Assembly: GCF_914271545.1 (NCBI RefSeq)
Contig: NZ_CAJZAH010000006.1
Span: forward strand, 157,134 to 221,133
From: Cupriavidus respiraculi
Lineage (GTDB): Bacteria; Pseudomonadota; Gammaproteobacteria; Burkholderiales; Burkholderiaceae
Reading direction: 5' to 3'
Length of the DNA stretch: 64,000 nucleotides
Positions 1 through 13,243 of this stretch are shown here, in pieces. A program made the translations under genes and the position numbers. Within the stretch, counting starts at the first letter, position 1. Every line of letters starts with the position of its first letter. The notes beneath the pieces were generated by a model. It made no database searches. It was not told where the DNA came from and was given only the letters and a program-made list of their open reading frames with translations.

Positions 1-1436
1 AGCTGGCGCGCAATATCGGCGCCGCCGGGCCCGAAGGGTTGCCCGCGGCGCTGGAGCGCTACGAGGCGGTGCGCAGCGTGGAGGTGCTCAAGATCCAGAA
101 CGCCGCGCGCAATTCCACCGAATGGTTCGAGCATGTCGAGCGCTATGCCCATCTCGCGCCGGAACAGTTCGCCTATTCGCTGCTCACCCGCTCGCAGCGG
201 ATCTCGCACGAGAATCTGCGGCTGCGCGATCCGGACTATGTGGCCGGGTTCGAGCGCTGGCTCGCGCTGCAGGCCGGCGTGCCCGAGCAGGCGCTGCGCC
301 TGCGCGAGGGGCCGCTGCCGCCGATGTTCACGCCGTACCGCGTGCGCGGCGTGACGCTGAAGAACCGCGTGGTGGTGTCGCCGATGGCGATGTACTCGTG
401 CGTGGACGGCGTGCCCGGCGACTTCCACCTGGCTCACCTGGGCGCGCGCGCGATGGGCGGCGCCGCGCTGGTGATGGCGGAGATGACCTGCGTGTCGCCC
501 GATGCACGCATCACGCCGGGCTGCCCGGGGCTGTGGAACGACGCGCAGCGCGACGCGTGGCGGCGCATCGTCGATTTCGTGCACGCGAGCACCGATGCCC
601 ATATCGGCATCCAGCTCGGCCACGCGGGCCGCAAGGGGTCGACCCAGCTCGGCTGGGAGGCGATGGACCATCCGCTGGCCGAGGGCAACTGGCCGCTGGT
701 CTCGGCCTCGCCGCTGCCCTACCTGCCTGGCATCTCGCAGGTGCCGCGCGAGATGAGCCGCGCGGACATGGAGCAAGTGCGCGATGACTTCGTCGCCTGC
801 GCCCGCCGTGCCGCGCAGGCCGGCTTCGACTGGCTGGAGCTGCATTGCGCGCACGGTTACCTGCTGTCGTCGTTCATCTCGCCGCTGACCAACCGGCGCA
901 CCGACGAATTCGGCGGCTCGCTGGCGAACCGGCTGCGTTTTCCGCTGGAGGTGTTCGCCGCGGTGCGCGCGGTGTGGCCGGTGGACCTGCCGATGTCGGT
1001 GCGCATCTCCGCCCATGACTGGGTCGAAGGCGGCATCACGCCCGACGATGCCGTGGAAATCGCCCGGGCGTTCCAGGCCGCCGGCGCCGACATGATCGAC
1101 TGTTCGTCCGGCCAGGTCAGCCCCGACCAGGCCCCGGTCTACGGCCGCATGTACCAGACGCCATTCGCCGATCGCATCCGCAACGAGGCCCGCATCCCCA
1201 CCATCGCGGTGGGCGCGATCTCGGAGGCGGACCATGTGGACAGCATCATCGCCGCCGGGCGGGCGGACCTGTGCGCCATCGCCCGGCCGCATCTGGCCGA
1301 CGCCGCATGGACGCTGCGCGAGGCCGCGCGCCTGGGCGTGCGCGACGTGAACTGGCCGAAGCAGTACCTGGCCGCCAAACGGCAGCTCGAAACCAATCTG
1401 GAGCGCGCGGCGCAGGCGGCGGGAGGCAAGGCATGA
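1..1436 (+). CDS. Bifunctional aromatic-CoA monooxygenase/reductase (2-aminobenzoyl-CoA or salicylyl-CoA type), C-terminal part
   Basis: The gene is cut by the left window edge; the frame is open from base 3 to the TGA at 1434-1436. The first ~100 visible residues look like the helical tail of a flavin monooxygenase ([15 protein letters not shown]). From about residue 115 follows an Old Yellow Enzyme-type FMN barrel with [24 protein letters not shown] and [11 protein letters not shown]. This two-domain layout is known from 2-aminobenzoyl-CoA monooxygenase/reductase and from proteins annotated salicylyl-CoA 5-hydroxylase/oxidoreductase, which hydroxylate and then reduce an aromatic CoA thioester in the cytoplasm. 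The stop overlaps the start of the next gene (ATGA). The substrate is inferred from the downstream CoA ligase and RidA gene; salicylyl-CoA cannot be excluded. Confidence 0.85.
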   Translation, partial: LARNIGAAGPEGLPAALERYEAVRSVEVLKIQNAARNSTEWFEHVERYAHLAPEQFAYSLLTRSQRISHENLRLRDPDYVAGFERWLALQAGVPEQALRLREGPLPPMFTPYRVRGVTLKNRVVVSPMAMYSCVDGVPGDFHLAHLGARAMGGAALVMAEMTCVSPDARITPGCPGLWNDAQRDAWRRIVDFVHASTDAHIGIQLGHAGRKGSTQLGWEAMDHPLAEGNWPLVSASPLPYLPGISQVPREMSRADMEQVRDDFVACARRAAQAGFDWLELHCAHGYLLSSFISPLTNRRTDEFGGSLANRLRFPLEVFAAVRAVWPVDLPMSVRISAHDWVEGGITPDDAVEIARAFQAAGADMIDCSSGQVSPDQAPVYGRMYQTPFADRIRNEARIPTIAVGAISEADHVDSIIAAGRADLCAIARPHLADAAWTLREAARLGVRDVNWPKQYLAAKRQLETNLERAAQAAGGKA

Positions 1437-2248
1437 GCACCGCCGACCGGCCCACGGAGCAGGGCGCGCTGCGGGGGCGGCATGCGCTGGTCACCGGCGG
1501 CGGGCGGGGCATCGGCGCGGCCATCGCGGCGCGCCTGCTGGCCGATGGCGCCAGCGTGACGCTCGTGGGGCGCGATGCGGCCACGCTGGAAGACGCCGCG
1601 GGCACGTTGGCGCGCGAAGGCGGCGACGCCCGCGTGGGATTCGCGCCGGCCGACGTCACCGACGAGGACAGCGTGGCCGCGGCGTTCGCCGCCGCGCAGG
1701 CGCGCTTCGGCCGGGTCGACATCCTCGTCAACAACGCGGGCCAGGCGCACAGCGCGCCGTTTGGCCGCACCGACCTCGCGCTGTGGCGCCGCATGCTCGA
1801 CGTCAACCTGACCGGCACCTACCTGTGCGCGCACGCGGCGGTGGGACCGATGGTGGCCGCGGGCTGGGGGCGCATCGTCAACGTGGCGAGCACCGCCGGG
1901 CTGATCGGCTATGGCTACGTCAGCGCGTATTGCGCGGCCAAGCACGGCGTGGTCGGACTCACGCGCGCGCTGGCGCTGGAGCTGGCCCGTAGCGGCGTGA
2001 CGGTCAACGCGGTCTGCCCGGGATTCACCGAGACCGACATCGTGCGCGATGCGGTCGTGAACATCGTGCGCAAGACCGGCCGCAGCGAGGACGAGGCGCG
2101 CGAGGAGCTGTCGGCCCGCAATCCGCAGAAGCGCCTGATCCAGCCGGACGAGGTGGCCGACGCCGTGGCCTGGCTGTGCCAGCCGGGCGCGGGCGCGATG
2201 ACCGGACAGGCCATCGCGGTGGCCGGCGGCGAGGTCATGACGGGCTGA
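1433..2248 (+). CDS. SDR family NAD(P)-dependent oxidoreductase
   Basis: This is a 271-residue classical short-chain dehydrogenase. It shows the nucleotide-binding TGGGRGIG near the N-terminus, NNAG in the middle, and the catalytic Ser plus YxxxK (S-AYCAAKHG). The chosen ATG at 1433 overlaps the previous stop. A longer in-frame extension upstream lies wholly inside the preceding gene and is not family-like. In CoA-dependent aromatic pathways such an enzyme acts as 3-hydroxyacyl-CoA dehydrogenase in the beta-oxidation-like steps after ring reduction. That role is inferred from the operon; the fold assignment is firm. Confidence 0.88.
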   Translation: MSTADRPTEQGALRGRHALVTGGGRGIGAAIAARLLADGASVTLVGRDAATLEDAAGTLAREGGDARVGFAPADVTDEDSVAAAFAAAQARFGRVDILVNNAGQAHSAPFGRTDLALWRRMLDVNLTGTYLCAHAAVGPMVAAGWGRIVNVASTAGLIGYGYVSAYCAAKHGVVGLTRALALELARSGVTVNAVCPGFTETDIVRDAVVNIVRKTGRSEDEAREELSARNPQKRLIQPDEVADAVAWLCQPGAGAMTGQAIAVAGGEVMTG

Positions 2249-2300
2249 TGCCGCACCATCGGACAAGCGCCGCAGCAACGTGTAACCACGAGGGAAACCC

Positions 2301-3161
2301 ATGAGCACCGACCGCGAGATCGCTCTCGACATGCGCCACCACAAGCGCACCTTCGCCGACTATCAGCCGCAGCACTTCCTCTGGAGCGTGTCCGGCGACG
2401 GCAAGGTCGGCACCGTGACGCTGAACCGGCCCGAGCGCAAGAACCCGCTGACGTTCGACTCGTATGCCGAGCTGCGCGACCTGTTCCGCGCGCTGTGCCA
2501 CGCCAGCGACATCAAGACCGTGGTGGTGACCGGCGCCGGCGGCAACTTCTGCTCGGGCGGCGACGTGCACGAGATCATCGGCCCGCTGACGCGGATGACC
2601 ATGCCGGAGCTGCTGGACTTCACCCGCATGACGGGCGACCTCGTCAAGGCCATGCGCGCCTGCCCGCAGCCGGTGATCAGCGCGGTGGACGGCATCTGCG
2701 CCGGCGCGGGCGCCATGATTGCGCTGGCCTCGGACATGCGGCTGGGCACGCCCCAGGCCCGGACCGCCTTCCTGTTCGTGCGCGTGGGACTGGCCGGTGC
2801 CGACATGGGCGCCTGCACGCTGCTGCCGCGCGTGATCGGGCAGGGCCGCGCCAGCGAGCTGCTCTACACGGGCCGGGCGATGACGGCGGACGAGGGCATG
2901 CAGTGGGGCTTCTTCAACGCGCTGCACGCGCCGGAGCAGGTGCTGGCCGAAGCGCAGGCGCTGGCCGCCACGCTGGCCGCCGGCCCCACCTTTGCGCACG
3001 GCATGACCAAGAAGCTGCTGCACCAGGAGTGGAACATGGGCGTGGACGAGGCCATCGAGGCGGAGGCCGAGGCGCAGGCCATCTGCATGCAGACGCGGGA
3101 TTTCCGCCGGGCCTACGATGCCTTCGTGGCAAAGACGCGTCCGGTGTTCGAGGGCGACTGA
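2301..3161 (+). CDS. Enoyl-CoA hydratase/isomerase (crotonase) family protein
   Basis: A 286-residue crotonase-fold protein. The oxyanion-hole segments are visible as [14 protein letters not shown] (~residues 77-90) and [17 protein letters not shown]. An acidic residue in the GADMG stretch sits where this subgroup usually carries a catalytic acid. The ATG at 2301 follows a GAGG-type ribosome site (AGGGAAACCC). The ~30 residues before the crotonase core ([19 protein letters not shown]) are longer than in a minimal hydratase. It likely hydrates or opens an enoyl-CoA intermediate made by the monooxygenase/reductase. It is separated from the SDR gene by 52 bp and from the next gene by 2 bp. Confidence 0.88.
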   Translation: MSTDREIALDMRHHKRTFADYQPQHFLWSVSGDGKVGTVTLNRPERKNPLTFDSYAELRDLFRALCHASDIKTVVVTGAGGNFCSGGDVHEIIGPLTRMTMPELLDFTRMTGDLVKAMRACPQPVISAVDGICAGAGAMIALASDMRLGTPQARTAFLFVRVGLAGADMGACTLLPRVIGQGRASELLYTGRAMTADEGMQWGFFNALHAPEQVLAEAQALAATLAAGPTFAHGMTKKLLHQEWNMGVDEAIEAEAEAQAICMQTRDFRRAYDAFVAKTRPVFEGD

Positions 3162-3163
3162 CC

Positions 3164-4375
3164 ATGACCTCGCCCACCACGACCATGGCCGGCGGCGGCC
3201 ACCTCGACCTGCCGTTCTTCGACGACACCCACCGCGAACTGGCGCGCGAACTGGACGCATGGTGCGCGGCGTCGCTGGCGGTGGACCATGCCGATACCGA
3301 TGCCGCCTGCCGCGCGCTGGTGCGCCAGCTCGGCGCGGCGGGCTGGCTGCGCTACTGCGTGCCGCAGGCGCATGGCGGCGTGCTGCCCGCGCTGGATTCG
3401 CGGGCGCTGTGCCTGCTGCGCGAGACGCTGGCCCGGCACGACGGGTTGGCGGACTTCGCTTTTGCGATGCAGGGACTCGGCTCGGGCGCCATCACGCTGG
3501 CCGGCAGCGACGCGTTGCGCGAGCGCTACCTGCCGCGCGTCGCGCGCGGCGAAGCCATCGCCGCGTTCGCGCTGTCGGAGCCGGAGGCGGGGTCGGATGT
3601 CGCCGCGATGCAATGCCGGGCCACGCGCGATGGCGACCACTACGTCATCGACGGCAGCAAGACCTGGATTTCCAACGGCGGCATCGCCGACTTCTATTGC
3701 GTCTTCGTGCGCACCGGCGAGGCACCCGGCGCGCGCGGCATCTCCGCCTTCGTGGTCGATGCCGATACGCCGGGGCTGAGCATCGCCGAGCGCATCGATG
3801 TGATGGCGCCGCATCCGCTGGCCACGCTGGCCTTCGACGGCTGCCGCGTGCCCGTCGCCAACCGGCTCGGCGAGGCGGGGCAGGGCTTCAAGGTGGCGAT
3901 GATGACGCTCGACATTTTCCGCGCGTCGGTGGCCGCCGCCGCGCTCGGCTTCGGCCGCGCGGCGCTGGACGAAGCCGTGGCGCGCGCCACCACGCGGCCA
4001 ATGTTCGGCGGCGTGCTGGCCGACCTGCAGCTGACGCAGGCGGCGCTGGGCGACATGGCCACCGCCATCGACGCGGCGGCGCTGCTGACCTATCGCGCCG
4101 CCTGGCTGCGCGACGTGCGCGGCGTGCGCACCACGCGCGAGGCGGCGATGGCCAAGATGGTCGCCACCGAGAACGCGCAGCAGGTGATCGACCGCGCGGT
4201 GCAGATGTTCGGCGGCCTGGGCGTCAAGGTCGGCACGCGCGTCGAGAGCCTCTATCGCGAGATCCGCTCGCTGCGCATCTACGAGGGCGCGACCGAGGTG
4301 CAGAAGCTGATCATCGCGCGCGAGACGCTGGCCGCGCATCGCGCATCGTCTTCCCCGTCCACGCAATCAAGCTGA
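3164..4375 (+). CDS. Acyl-CoA dehydrogenase family protein
   Basis: A 403-residue FAD-dependent acyl-CoA dehydrogenase. It has the FAD/substrate segment [16 protein letters not shown] (~residue 140) and [13 protein letters not shown]. The C-terminal [16 protein letters not shown] carries the Glu (of YEG) that acts as catalytic base in medium- and short-chain family members. The ATG at 3164 lies 2 bp after the previous stop, so the genes are probably translationally coupled. A longer frame continuing into the hydratase gene is not a real N-terminus. It would supply the alpha,beta-dehydrogenation step of the CoA pathway; the exact substrate is unknown. Confidence 0.88.
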   Translation: MTSPTTTMAGGGHLDLPFFDDTHRELARELDAWCAASLAVDHADTDAACRALVRQLGAAGWLRYCVPQAHGGVLPALDSRALCLLRETLARHDGLADFAFAMQGLGSGAITLAGSDALRERYLPRVARGEAIAAFALSEPEAGSDVAAMQCRATRDGDHYVIDGSKTWISNGGIADFYCVFVRTGEAPGARGISAFVVDADTPGLSIAERIDVMAPHPLATLAFDGCRVPVANRLGEAGQGFKVAMMTLDIFRASVAAAALGFGRAALDEAVARATTRPMFGGVLADLQLTQAALGDMATAIDAAALLTYRAAWLRDVRGVRTTREAAMAKMVATENAQQVIDRAVQMFGGLGVKVGTRVESLYREIRSLRIYEGATEVQKLIIARETLAAHRASSSPSTQSS

Positions 4376-4395
4376 AACCCCGACCGGAGGCAGCA

Positions 4396-6081
4396 ATGGC
4401 AAGCACGGCTCACCTGGACACTTTCGCGCGGGACCGCCTGCCGCCGCCGGCGCAGTGGCCCCGGTTCGTGTTCAACGACGACACGGCGTATCCCGAGCGC
4501 CTGAACTGCGCCGCGGAGCTGGTGGACCGGCACGTGCGCGAGGGACGCGGCGCGCGCATCGCCATCCGCCATCAGCCCGGCGCGGCGGACGCGCCCGTCC
4601 AGACGGTCAGCTACGCCGCGCTTGCGGCGCTGTCCAACCGCATCGCGCATGTGCTGGTGCAGGACATGGGGCTGGTACCGGGCAACCGCGTGCTGCTGCG
4701 CGGGCCCAACAACCTGATGATGGCCGCAAGCTGGCTTGCCGTGCTCAAGGCCGGCCTGATCGCGGTGCCGACCATGCCGCTGCTGCGCGCGCGAGAGCTG
4801 AAGCAGGTCATCGACAAGTCTCAGGTCTGCGCCGCGCTGTGCGACGCCCGGCTGCGCGAGGAGTTGGACGCCAACCTGCGCGAGGGCGAGCACCATTGCC
4901 CGAGCCTGGCGCGCGCGCTGTACTTCAACGGCGAAGGCGAGGGCTCGCTGGAGGCCGCAATCGCGGGCAAGCCCGACGAGTTTGCCGTGTGCGACACGGC
5001 CGCGGACGATATCTGCGTGATCGCCTTCACCAGCGGCACCACCGGCCAGCCCAAGGGCACCATGCATTTCCACCGCGACGTGCTGGCGATGTGCGACCTG
5101 TTCCCGCGCCATGTGCTGCGGCCCGGTCCCGACGACATCTTCTGCGGCACGCCGCCGCTGGCCTTTACCTTCGGCCTCGGCGGCCTGCTCTGCTTTCCGC
5201 TGCGCCTCGGGGCCTCGACCGTGCTCGCCGAGAAGCTCACGCCGGACGGCCTGCTCGCGCTGATCCAGCGCCACCGGGCCACCATCGTGTTCACCGCGCC
5301 GACCTTCTATCGCCAGATGGCCGCACTGGCGCAGGGCTATGACCTGACCAGCCTGAAGAAAAGCGTCTCCGCCGGCGAGGCGCTGCCGGACGCGACGCGC
5401 CAGAGCTGGAAGGCCGCCACCGGCATCGAGATGACGGACGGCATCGGCGCCACCGAGATGATGCATATCTTCATCTCCAGCGCGGGGAAGCAGGTGAGGG
5501 CGGGCGCCATCGGCAAGGTTGTGCCCGGCTACGAGGCGCGGATCGTGGACGACGACATGCAACCCGTGCCGCCCGGCACCGTCGGCAAGCTCGCGGTGCG
5601 CGGCCCCACCGGCTGCCGCTACCTGGACGATCCGCGCCAGGCCAACTATGTCAAGGACGGCTGGAACCTGCCGGGCGACACCTTCGTGGCCGATGCGGAC
5701 GGGTACTACTACTACCAGGCGCGCTCGGACGACATGATCGTCTCGGCCGGCTACAACATCGCCGGCCCCGAAGTGGAGGCCGCGCTGATGCAGCACGAGG
5801 CGGTGGCCGAGTGCGGCGTGGTGGGCGCGCCCGACGGCGAGCGCGGGCAGGTGGTGGCCGCCTATGTCGTGCTGCGCCCCGGCGTGGCCGCCGACGAGGC
5901 GATGCGCGCGGCGCTGCAGGAGCACGTCAAGCGCCAGATCGCCCCGTACAAGTACCCGCGCCGCATCGTCTTCGTCCCGGCCCTGCCGCGCACCGAGACC
6001 GGCAAGCTGCAGCGCTTCCGGCTGCGCCAGATGGCGTCGCAGCCGGAAGCCGCGGGCGAGGCGCCCCGCACCACGCCATGA
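4396..6081 (+). CDS. Benzoate-CoA ligase family protein, probably 2-aminobenzoate-CoA ligase
   Basis: A 561-residue acyl-adenylate-forming enzyme that would activate an aromatic acid to its CoA thioester using ATP. The AMP-binding loop [17 protein letters not shown] (~residues 213-229), the acid-binding [12 protein letters not shown] and the C-terminal hinge/lysine region [14 protein letters not shown] are all present. The ATG at 4396 has a strong GGAGG site at 4386-4390. In the Azoarcus evansii type of aerobic 2-aminobenzoate pathway (abm genes) a ligase of this family sits with the same partners as here. Benzoate-CoA and salicylate-CoA ligases share the fold, so substrate choice rests on context. 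Confidence 0.85.
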   Translation: MASTAHLDTFARDRLPPPAQWPRFVFNDDTAYPERLNCAAELVDRHVREGRGARIAIRHQPGAADAPVQTVSYAALAALSNRIAHVLVQDMGLVPGNRVLLRGPNNLMMAASWLAVLKAGLIAVPTMPLLRARELKQVIDKSQVCAALCDARLREELDANLREGEHHCPSLARALYFNGEGEGSLEAAIAGKPDEFAVCDTAADDICVIAFTSGTTGQPKGTMHFHRDVLAMCDLFPRHVLRPGPDDIFCGTPPLAFTFGLGGLLCFPLRLGASTVLAEKLTPDGLLALIQRHRATIVFTAPTFYRQMAALAQGYDLTSLKKSVSAGEALPDATRQSWKAATGIEMTDGIGATEMMHIFISSAGKQVRAGAIGKVVPGYEARIVDDDMQPVPPGTVGKLAVRGPTGCRYLDDPRQANYVKDGWNLPGDTFVADADGYYYYQARSDDMIVSAGYNIAGPEVEAALMQHEAVAECGVVGAPDGERGQVVAAYVVLRPGVAADEAMRAALQEHVKRQIAPYKYPRRIVFVPALPRTETGKLQRFRLRQMASQPEAAGEAPRTTP

Positions 6082-6518
6082 GCGGGGTATTCGCGCGGCC
6101 GGTGCGGGTGCGCTTCCAGCATTGCGACGCCGCCGGCATCGTGTTCTTTCCGCGCTACTTCGAGATGCTGAACGGCCTGGTCGAGGACTGGTTCCGGGAG
6201 GCCCTCGACTGGCCTTTCGACGAAATGCACGGCGCCGGGCACGCCGGCGTGGCGACGGCGGACCTGCAGTGCCGCTTCGTCGCGCCGAGCCGGCTGGGCG
6301 AGGTGCTGGCAGCGGAATTGCGCGTGGCACGGCTGGGCGGCTCCAGCTTCACGCTCCACGTGCGCCTGCGCGGGCCCGATGGCGGCACCCGGGTGGAAAT
6401 CACGCAGCGGCTGGTCTGCGTCGATACCGGCCGGATGGCGCCCCAGCCATTGCCGGAGCGTGTGCGGCAGGCCATGTCCGCCTATGTCGCGGCCGGGCCC
6501 GATGACGAGACACCATGA
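6078..6518 (+). CDS. Acyl-CoA thioesterase, 4-hydroxybenzoyl-CoA thioesterase-like hotdog fold
   Basis: A 146-residue single hotdog domain. The N-terminal [19 protein letters not shown] matches the 4HBT motif, whose Asp (HCDAAGI) is the catalytic or nucleophile-activating residue. The ATG overlaps the ligase stop codon (ATGA at 6078-6081), and the gene overlaps the next by 4 bp. A likely role is release of CoA from dead-end aromatic or ring-opened thioesters formed in this pathway, a housekeeping job often seen in CoA-dependent aromatic operons. Specificity cannot be read from sequence. Confidence 0.82.
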   Translation: MSGVFARPVRVRFQHCDAAGIVFFPRYFEMLNGLVEDWFREALDWPFDEMHGAGHAGVATADLQCRFVAPSRLGEVLAAELRVARLGGSSFTLHVRLRGPDGGTRVEITQRLVCVDTGRMAPQPLPERVRQAMSAYVAAGPDDETP

Positions 6519-6949
6519 CAAGCAAAACGGAAACGACCATGAAAGTGCTGCAACCTCCCGACTGGGCGCCGCCGCGCGGCTATGCCAACGGCATCCTGAC
6601 CGAATTCCAGGCCGGCAGCCGGCTGATTTTCGTCGGCGGGCAGATCGGCTGGAACGGCCAGTGCGAATTCGAGACCGACGACTTCGCCGGGCAGGTGGCG
6701 CAGGCGCTGCGCAATATCGTCGCGGTGCTGGAGCAGGGCGGAGCGGGGCCGGCGCATATCGCCCGCATGACCTGGTATGTGAAGAACAAGGCCGAATATG
6801 TGAACGCCTATCCGGCGATCGGCGAGCACTACCGCGCCATCATCGGGCGCCACTACCCGGCGATGTCGGCGGTCGAGGTGGCCGATCTGGTCGAGCCGCG
6901 CGCCAAGGTGGAGATCGAGGTCACGGCGGTGGTGCCGCCCGCGCCCTAG
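6515..6949 (+). CDS. RidA (YjgF/YER057c/UK114) family protein
   Basis: A 144-residue RidA-fold protein, slightly longer than the usual ~128 residues. [15 protein letters not shown] and a C-terminal [17 protein letters not shown] are recognisable. In archetypal RidA enamine/imine deaminases the segment reads VARLPK and its Arg (E. coli Arg105) binds the substrate carboxylate. Here Asp appears to replace that Arg, so it probably belongs to another Rid subfamily. It overlaps the thioesterase gene and ends the operon. An enamine- or imine-hydrolysing role would suit an amino-substituted aromatic substrate, but this is inference. Confidence 0.83.
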   Translation: MTSKTETTMKVLQPPDWAPPRGYANGILTEFQAGSRLIFVGGQIGWNGQCEFETDDFAGQVAQALRNIVAVLEQGGAGPAHIARMTWYVKNKAEYVNAYPAIGEHYRAIIGRHYPAMSAVEVADLVEPRAKVEIEVTAVVPPAP

Positions 6950-7323
6950 GCCGTCCGGCGGCCCGCGAGGGGAGGCCGGCGGGCGGTCCGGCAGCCGTCG
7001 CGGCGCGCATGCAAGTCCTTGAAAACTTGGAAAATTGCGCCGCGTGGGGTAGAATCCGAAAGTTTCGCTTTCAGAACCCTTCACCCTAGCGCCAACCGCA
7101 TTCCACCTTCCGCCGCCCCCAGTCCGCCACGCCGGAATTCCCATCGCGACGCCGCCTGCCCAACCCGCACGGGCCCGGCAACGCAAGCAGTCCAGGGAAA
7201 TCGCGTGCCGCGGCCGGCCCCGACAGTCCCGGCGCACCGCCGGCGCTGCGGCGCCCGAGCCAGTCAGGGGGCAAGAGGCGTCGATCAGGTCGGTCACGGG
7301 GTGAATCCAGCAGGAGCCTACCC
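6950..7323 (+). other. Intergenic region and carA leader
   Basis: There is no gene here. It holds the carA promoter (7027-7055), a small inverted repeat GAAAG-TTTCG-CTTTC (about 7058-7072) just after the predicted start of transcription, and then a GC-rich leader of about 260 nt before the carA GTG. No terminator with a U-run is visible after the RidA gene. Confidence 0.6.
7027..7055 (+). promoter_or_regulatory. Predicted sigma-70 promoter of carA
   Basis: TTGGAA (7027-7032), a 17-bp spacer and TAGAAT (7050-7055) form a good housekeeping promoter. The predicted start near 7062 leaves a ~260-nt leader, unusually long, which could host pyrimidine or arginine control; no specific operator is recognised. 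Confidence 0.6.
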
Positions 7324-8460
7324 GTGTTACCGTCTTTTCCGTCCGCCATTCTCGCGCTTGCAGACGGCACGGTCTTTCGTGGCTATTCCATTGGCGCTTC
7401 CGGCCATACCATCGGCGAAGTGGTGTTCAACACCGCGCTGACCGGTTACCAGGAAATCCTCACCGACCCGAGCTATTCCCGGCAGATCGTCACCCTGACG
7501 TATCCGCATATCGGCAATGTCGGCGTCAACGTTGAGGATGTCGAAGCCACGAAAGTCCATGCCGCCGGCCTGATCATCAAGGATCTGCCGCTTCTGGCGT
7601 CCAACTTCCGCAAGGAACATACGCTCTCGCACTACCTGAAGCAGGAGAAGGTGCCCGCCATCGCCGGCATCGACACCCGCAAGCTGACCCGCATCCTGCG
7701 CGACAAGGGCGCGCAGAACGGCTGCATCCTGGCCGGCGAGGACAATGTGCAGAAGGCCATCGACCTGGCGCGTTCCTTCCCCGGCCTGGCCGGCATGGAC
7801 CTGGCCAAGGTGGTGTCGGTCAAGGAACCGTACGAATGGAACCAGACCGAATGGGCGCTCTCGCGCGGCTACGGCAAGCAGACCGACCCGCGTTTCCATG
7901 TGGTCGCGTTCGACTACGGCGTGAAGTTCAACATCCTGCGCATGCTGGCAGAGCGCGGCTGCCGCATCACGGTGCTGCCGGCCCAGTCGACCGCCGAGGA
8001 CGCGCTGGCCTATAACCCGGACGGCATCTTCCTGGCCAATGGCCCGGGCGACCCCGAGCCGTGCGACTACGCGATCCGCGCCACCCAGGAATTCCTGCGC
8101 CGCGGCATCCCGACCTTCGGCATCTGCCTGGGCCACCAGATCATGGGCCTGGCGGTCGGCGCCAAGACGCTGAAGATGAAGGCCGGCCACCACGGCGCCA
8201 ACCATCCGGTCAAGGACATGGACGACGGCCGCGTGGTGATCACCTCGCAGAACCACGGTTTCGCGGTGGACGCCAGCACGCTGCCGGCCAACGCCCGCGT
8301 GACGCACGTCTCGCTGTTCGACGGCACGCTGCAAGGCTTCGCACTGAACGACAAGCCGGCGTTCTGCTTCCAGGGCCACCCCGAGGCATCGCCGGGTCCG
8401 CACGACGTGGCGTACCTGTTCGACCGCTTCACGGCCATGATGGCCGACGCGAAGAAGTAA
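7324..8460 (+). CDS. carA: Carbamoyl-phosphate synthase small subunit (glutamine amidotransferase)
   Basis: A 378-residue CarA. It hydrolyses glutamine and channels ammonia to CarB to make carbamoyl phosphate for arginine and pyrimidine synthesis. The N-terminal domain ([30 protein letters not shown]) is followed by a class I amidotransferase domain with nucleophile Cys in [11 protein letters not shown] (~residue 263) and the His-Glu pair in [10 protein letters not shown]. The start is GTG at 7324, supported by AGGAG at 7312-7316. The partner carB is separated from it by an exporter gene. Confidence 0.97.
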   Translation: MLPSFPSAILALADGTVFRGYSIGASGHTIGEVVFNTALTGYQEILTDPSYSRQIVTLTYPHIGNVGVNVEDVEATKVHAAGLIIKDLPLLASNFRKEHTLSHYLKQEKVPAIAGIDTRKLTRILRDKGAQNGCILAGEDNVQKAIDLARSFPGLAGMDLAKVVSVKEPYEWNQTEWALSRGYGKQTDPRFHVVAFDYGVKFNILRMLAERGCRITVLPAQSTAEDALAYNPDGIFLANGPGDPEPCDYAIRATQEFLRRGIPTFGICLGHQIMGLAVGAKTLKMKAGHHGANHPVKDMDDGRVVITSQNHGFAVDASTLPANARVTHVSLFDGTLQGFALNDKPAFCFQGHPEASPGPHDVAYLFDRFTAMMADAKK

Positions 8461-8510
8461 GCGAGAGTCGCCAACGCTGCAACGATGTTTCGAAGAACGC
8501 AGGACGCCCG

Positions 8511-9182
8511 ATGAACGCCTTCATGCACGCCTCGCTCGGCATCACCGATTTCTGGACCTTCGTGGTCGGCACGATCTTCATCGTGCTGCTGCCGGGGCCG
8601 AACTCGATGTTCGTGCTGTCCGTGGCCGCCCAGCGCGGCGTGCGGCAGGGCTACCTGGGCGCATGCGGGGTGTTCCTCGGCGACGCCATCCTGATGGTGC
8701 TGTCCGCCGCGGGGGTCGCCTCGCTGCTCAAGGCGAGCCCCGGCCTGTTCTATGCGGTCAAGTATGTCGGCGCGGCCTACCTGGTGTGGATCGGCGTGCA
8801 GATGCTGCGCGGCGCGCTGCGCAGTTGGGCGAACCGCAACCAGCCGGCCGAAGCGGCCGCGGTGACGGTGGAAAAGGCCGGCAACCCGTTCCGCAAGGCG
8901 CTGGTGATCAGCCTGCTGAACCCCAAGGCGATCCTGTTCTTCATCTCGTTCTTTATCCAGTTCGTCGATCCGCAGTTCGCGTATCCCGCGCTGTCCTTCG
9001 TGGTGCTGGGGCTGGTGTGCCAGGTCTGCAGCTTCGCCTACCTGACCGCGATCATCTTCGCGGGCGCGCGGCTGGCCGAGGTGTTCCGGCGCCGGCGGCG
9101 CCTGTCCGCGGGCATGGCCAGCGGCGTCGGCGGCATGTTCATCGGCTTCGGCGCGAAGCTGGCGACGGCCACCCTGAACTGA
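8511..9182 (+). CDS. LysE/RhtB-family amino-acid exporter (LeuE-like)
   Basis: A 223-residue inner-membrane protein with about six hydrophobic segments, the first at residues 13-35. It carries the family hallmark LLPGPNSMFVLSVAAQRGVR near the N-terminus and NPKAILFFISFF in the middle. Family members export amino acids such as leucine, lysine or homoserine. It lies between carA and carB in the same orientation, 50 bp after carA, so it is likely co-transcribed. An arginine- or ornithine-related substrate would make sense from this position, but nothing in the sequence proves it. Confidence 0.85.
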   Translation: MNAFMHASLGITDFWTFVVGTIFIVLLPGPNSMFVLSVAAQRGVRQGYLGACGVFLGDAILMVLSAAGVASLLKASPGLFYAVKYVGAAYLVWIGVQMLRGALRSWANRNQPAEAAAVTVEKAGNPFRKALVISLLNPKAILFFISFFIQFVDPQFAYPALSFVVLGLVCQVCSFAYLTAIIFAGARLAEVFRRRRRLSAGMASGVGGMFIGFGAKLATATLN

Positions 9183-9269
9183 GACCGCGCCGGGCGACAG
9201 CCACCGACAACGTCATCCTGATATCCGGCCGGCCCGTGCCAAGCGAGCCGGCAACAAAGTGAGCGTGCA

Positions 9270-12518
<3,249 letters not shown>

Positions 12519-12540
12519 GCCCCCGCCGGCATTGCCGGGG

Positions 12541-12572
12541 AGTCCGCCGCAGTTGCTGCCGGCGGACTTCTT
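12541..12572 (+). terminator. Probable intrinsic terminator after carB
   Basis: AGTCCGCCG and its complement CGGCGGACT pair, with an inner CAG/CTG extension, followed by the short pyrimidine run TTCTT. It lies 22 bp after the carB stop. The weak U-run lowers certainty. Confidence 0.55.
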
Positions 12573-12753
12573 GGCCTAAACTACCGGCAAAACCAAGGCG
12601 TCCCAGACGCCGATTCAACCCAAAGCCGCGGTTGAGCGGAAGTGCCTCCGGCCCTATGTCGTTGTGATTGCGATGTCGAGCGATGTCGCACCCGACCTGT
12701 CCGGATGCATGATTCCTGCTCCGCTGCGGCTCATTTTTTTGCCTAACGAAGAC

Positions 12754-13230
12754 ATGAGCACGATTCCGATTACCAAGCGCGGCGCAGAACTCCTGAAGCA
12801 GGAGCTGCAACGCCTGAAGGCCGTCGAACGTCCCGCGGTGATCAATGCCATTGCGGAAGCGCGTGCCCAGGGCGATCTGTCCGAGAATGCGGAGTACGAC
12901 GCCGCCAAGGAAAAGCAGGCGTTCATCGAGGGCCGGATCATGGAGGTCGAAGCGAAGCTGTCGGCCGCCCAGATCATCGACCCGACCCAGCTCGACACCG
13001 ATGGCCGCATCGTGTTCGGCGCCACCGTCGACCTCGAGGACCTCGAGTCCGGCAAGCCGGTCAGCTACCAGATCGTCGGCGAGGACGAGGCGGACCTGGA
13101 CAACGGCAAGATTTCCGTCAGCTCGCCCATCGCGCGCGCATTGATCGGCAAGTTCGAAGGCGACGTGGCCACCGTGGTGGCCCCGGGCGGCGAACGCGAG
13201 TACGAGGTGATTACCGTCCGCTACGTCTGA
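12754..13230 (+). CDS. greA: Transcription elongation factor GreA
   Basis: A 158-residue GreA, the family's usual length. The N-terminal coiled coil (to ~residue 75) contains the tip motif [14 protein letters not shown] with the acidic residues that reach the RNA polymerase secondary channel and stimulate transcript cleavage. The C-terminal FKBP-like domain follows ([18 protein letters not shown] ... [10 protein letters not shown]). The ATG at 12754 gives the conserved [14 protein letters not shown] start; an in-frame extension upstream is not GreA-like. Confidence 0.96.
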   Translation: MSTIPITKRGAELLKQELQRLKAVERPAVINAIAEARAQGDLSENAEYDAAKEKQAFIEGRIMEVEAKLSAAQIIDPTQLDTDGRIVFGATVDLEDLESGKPVSYQIVGEDEADLDNGKISVSSPIARALIGKFEGDVATVVAPGGEREYEVITVRYV

Positions 13231-13243
13231 CGACGGGCGCGCC

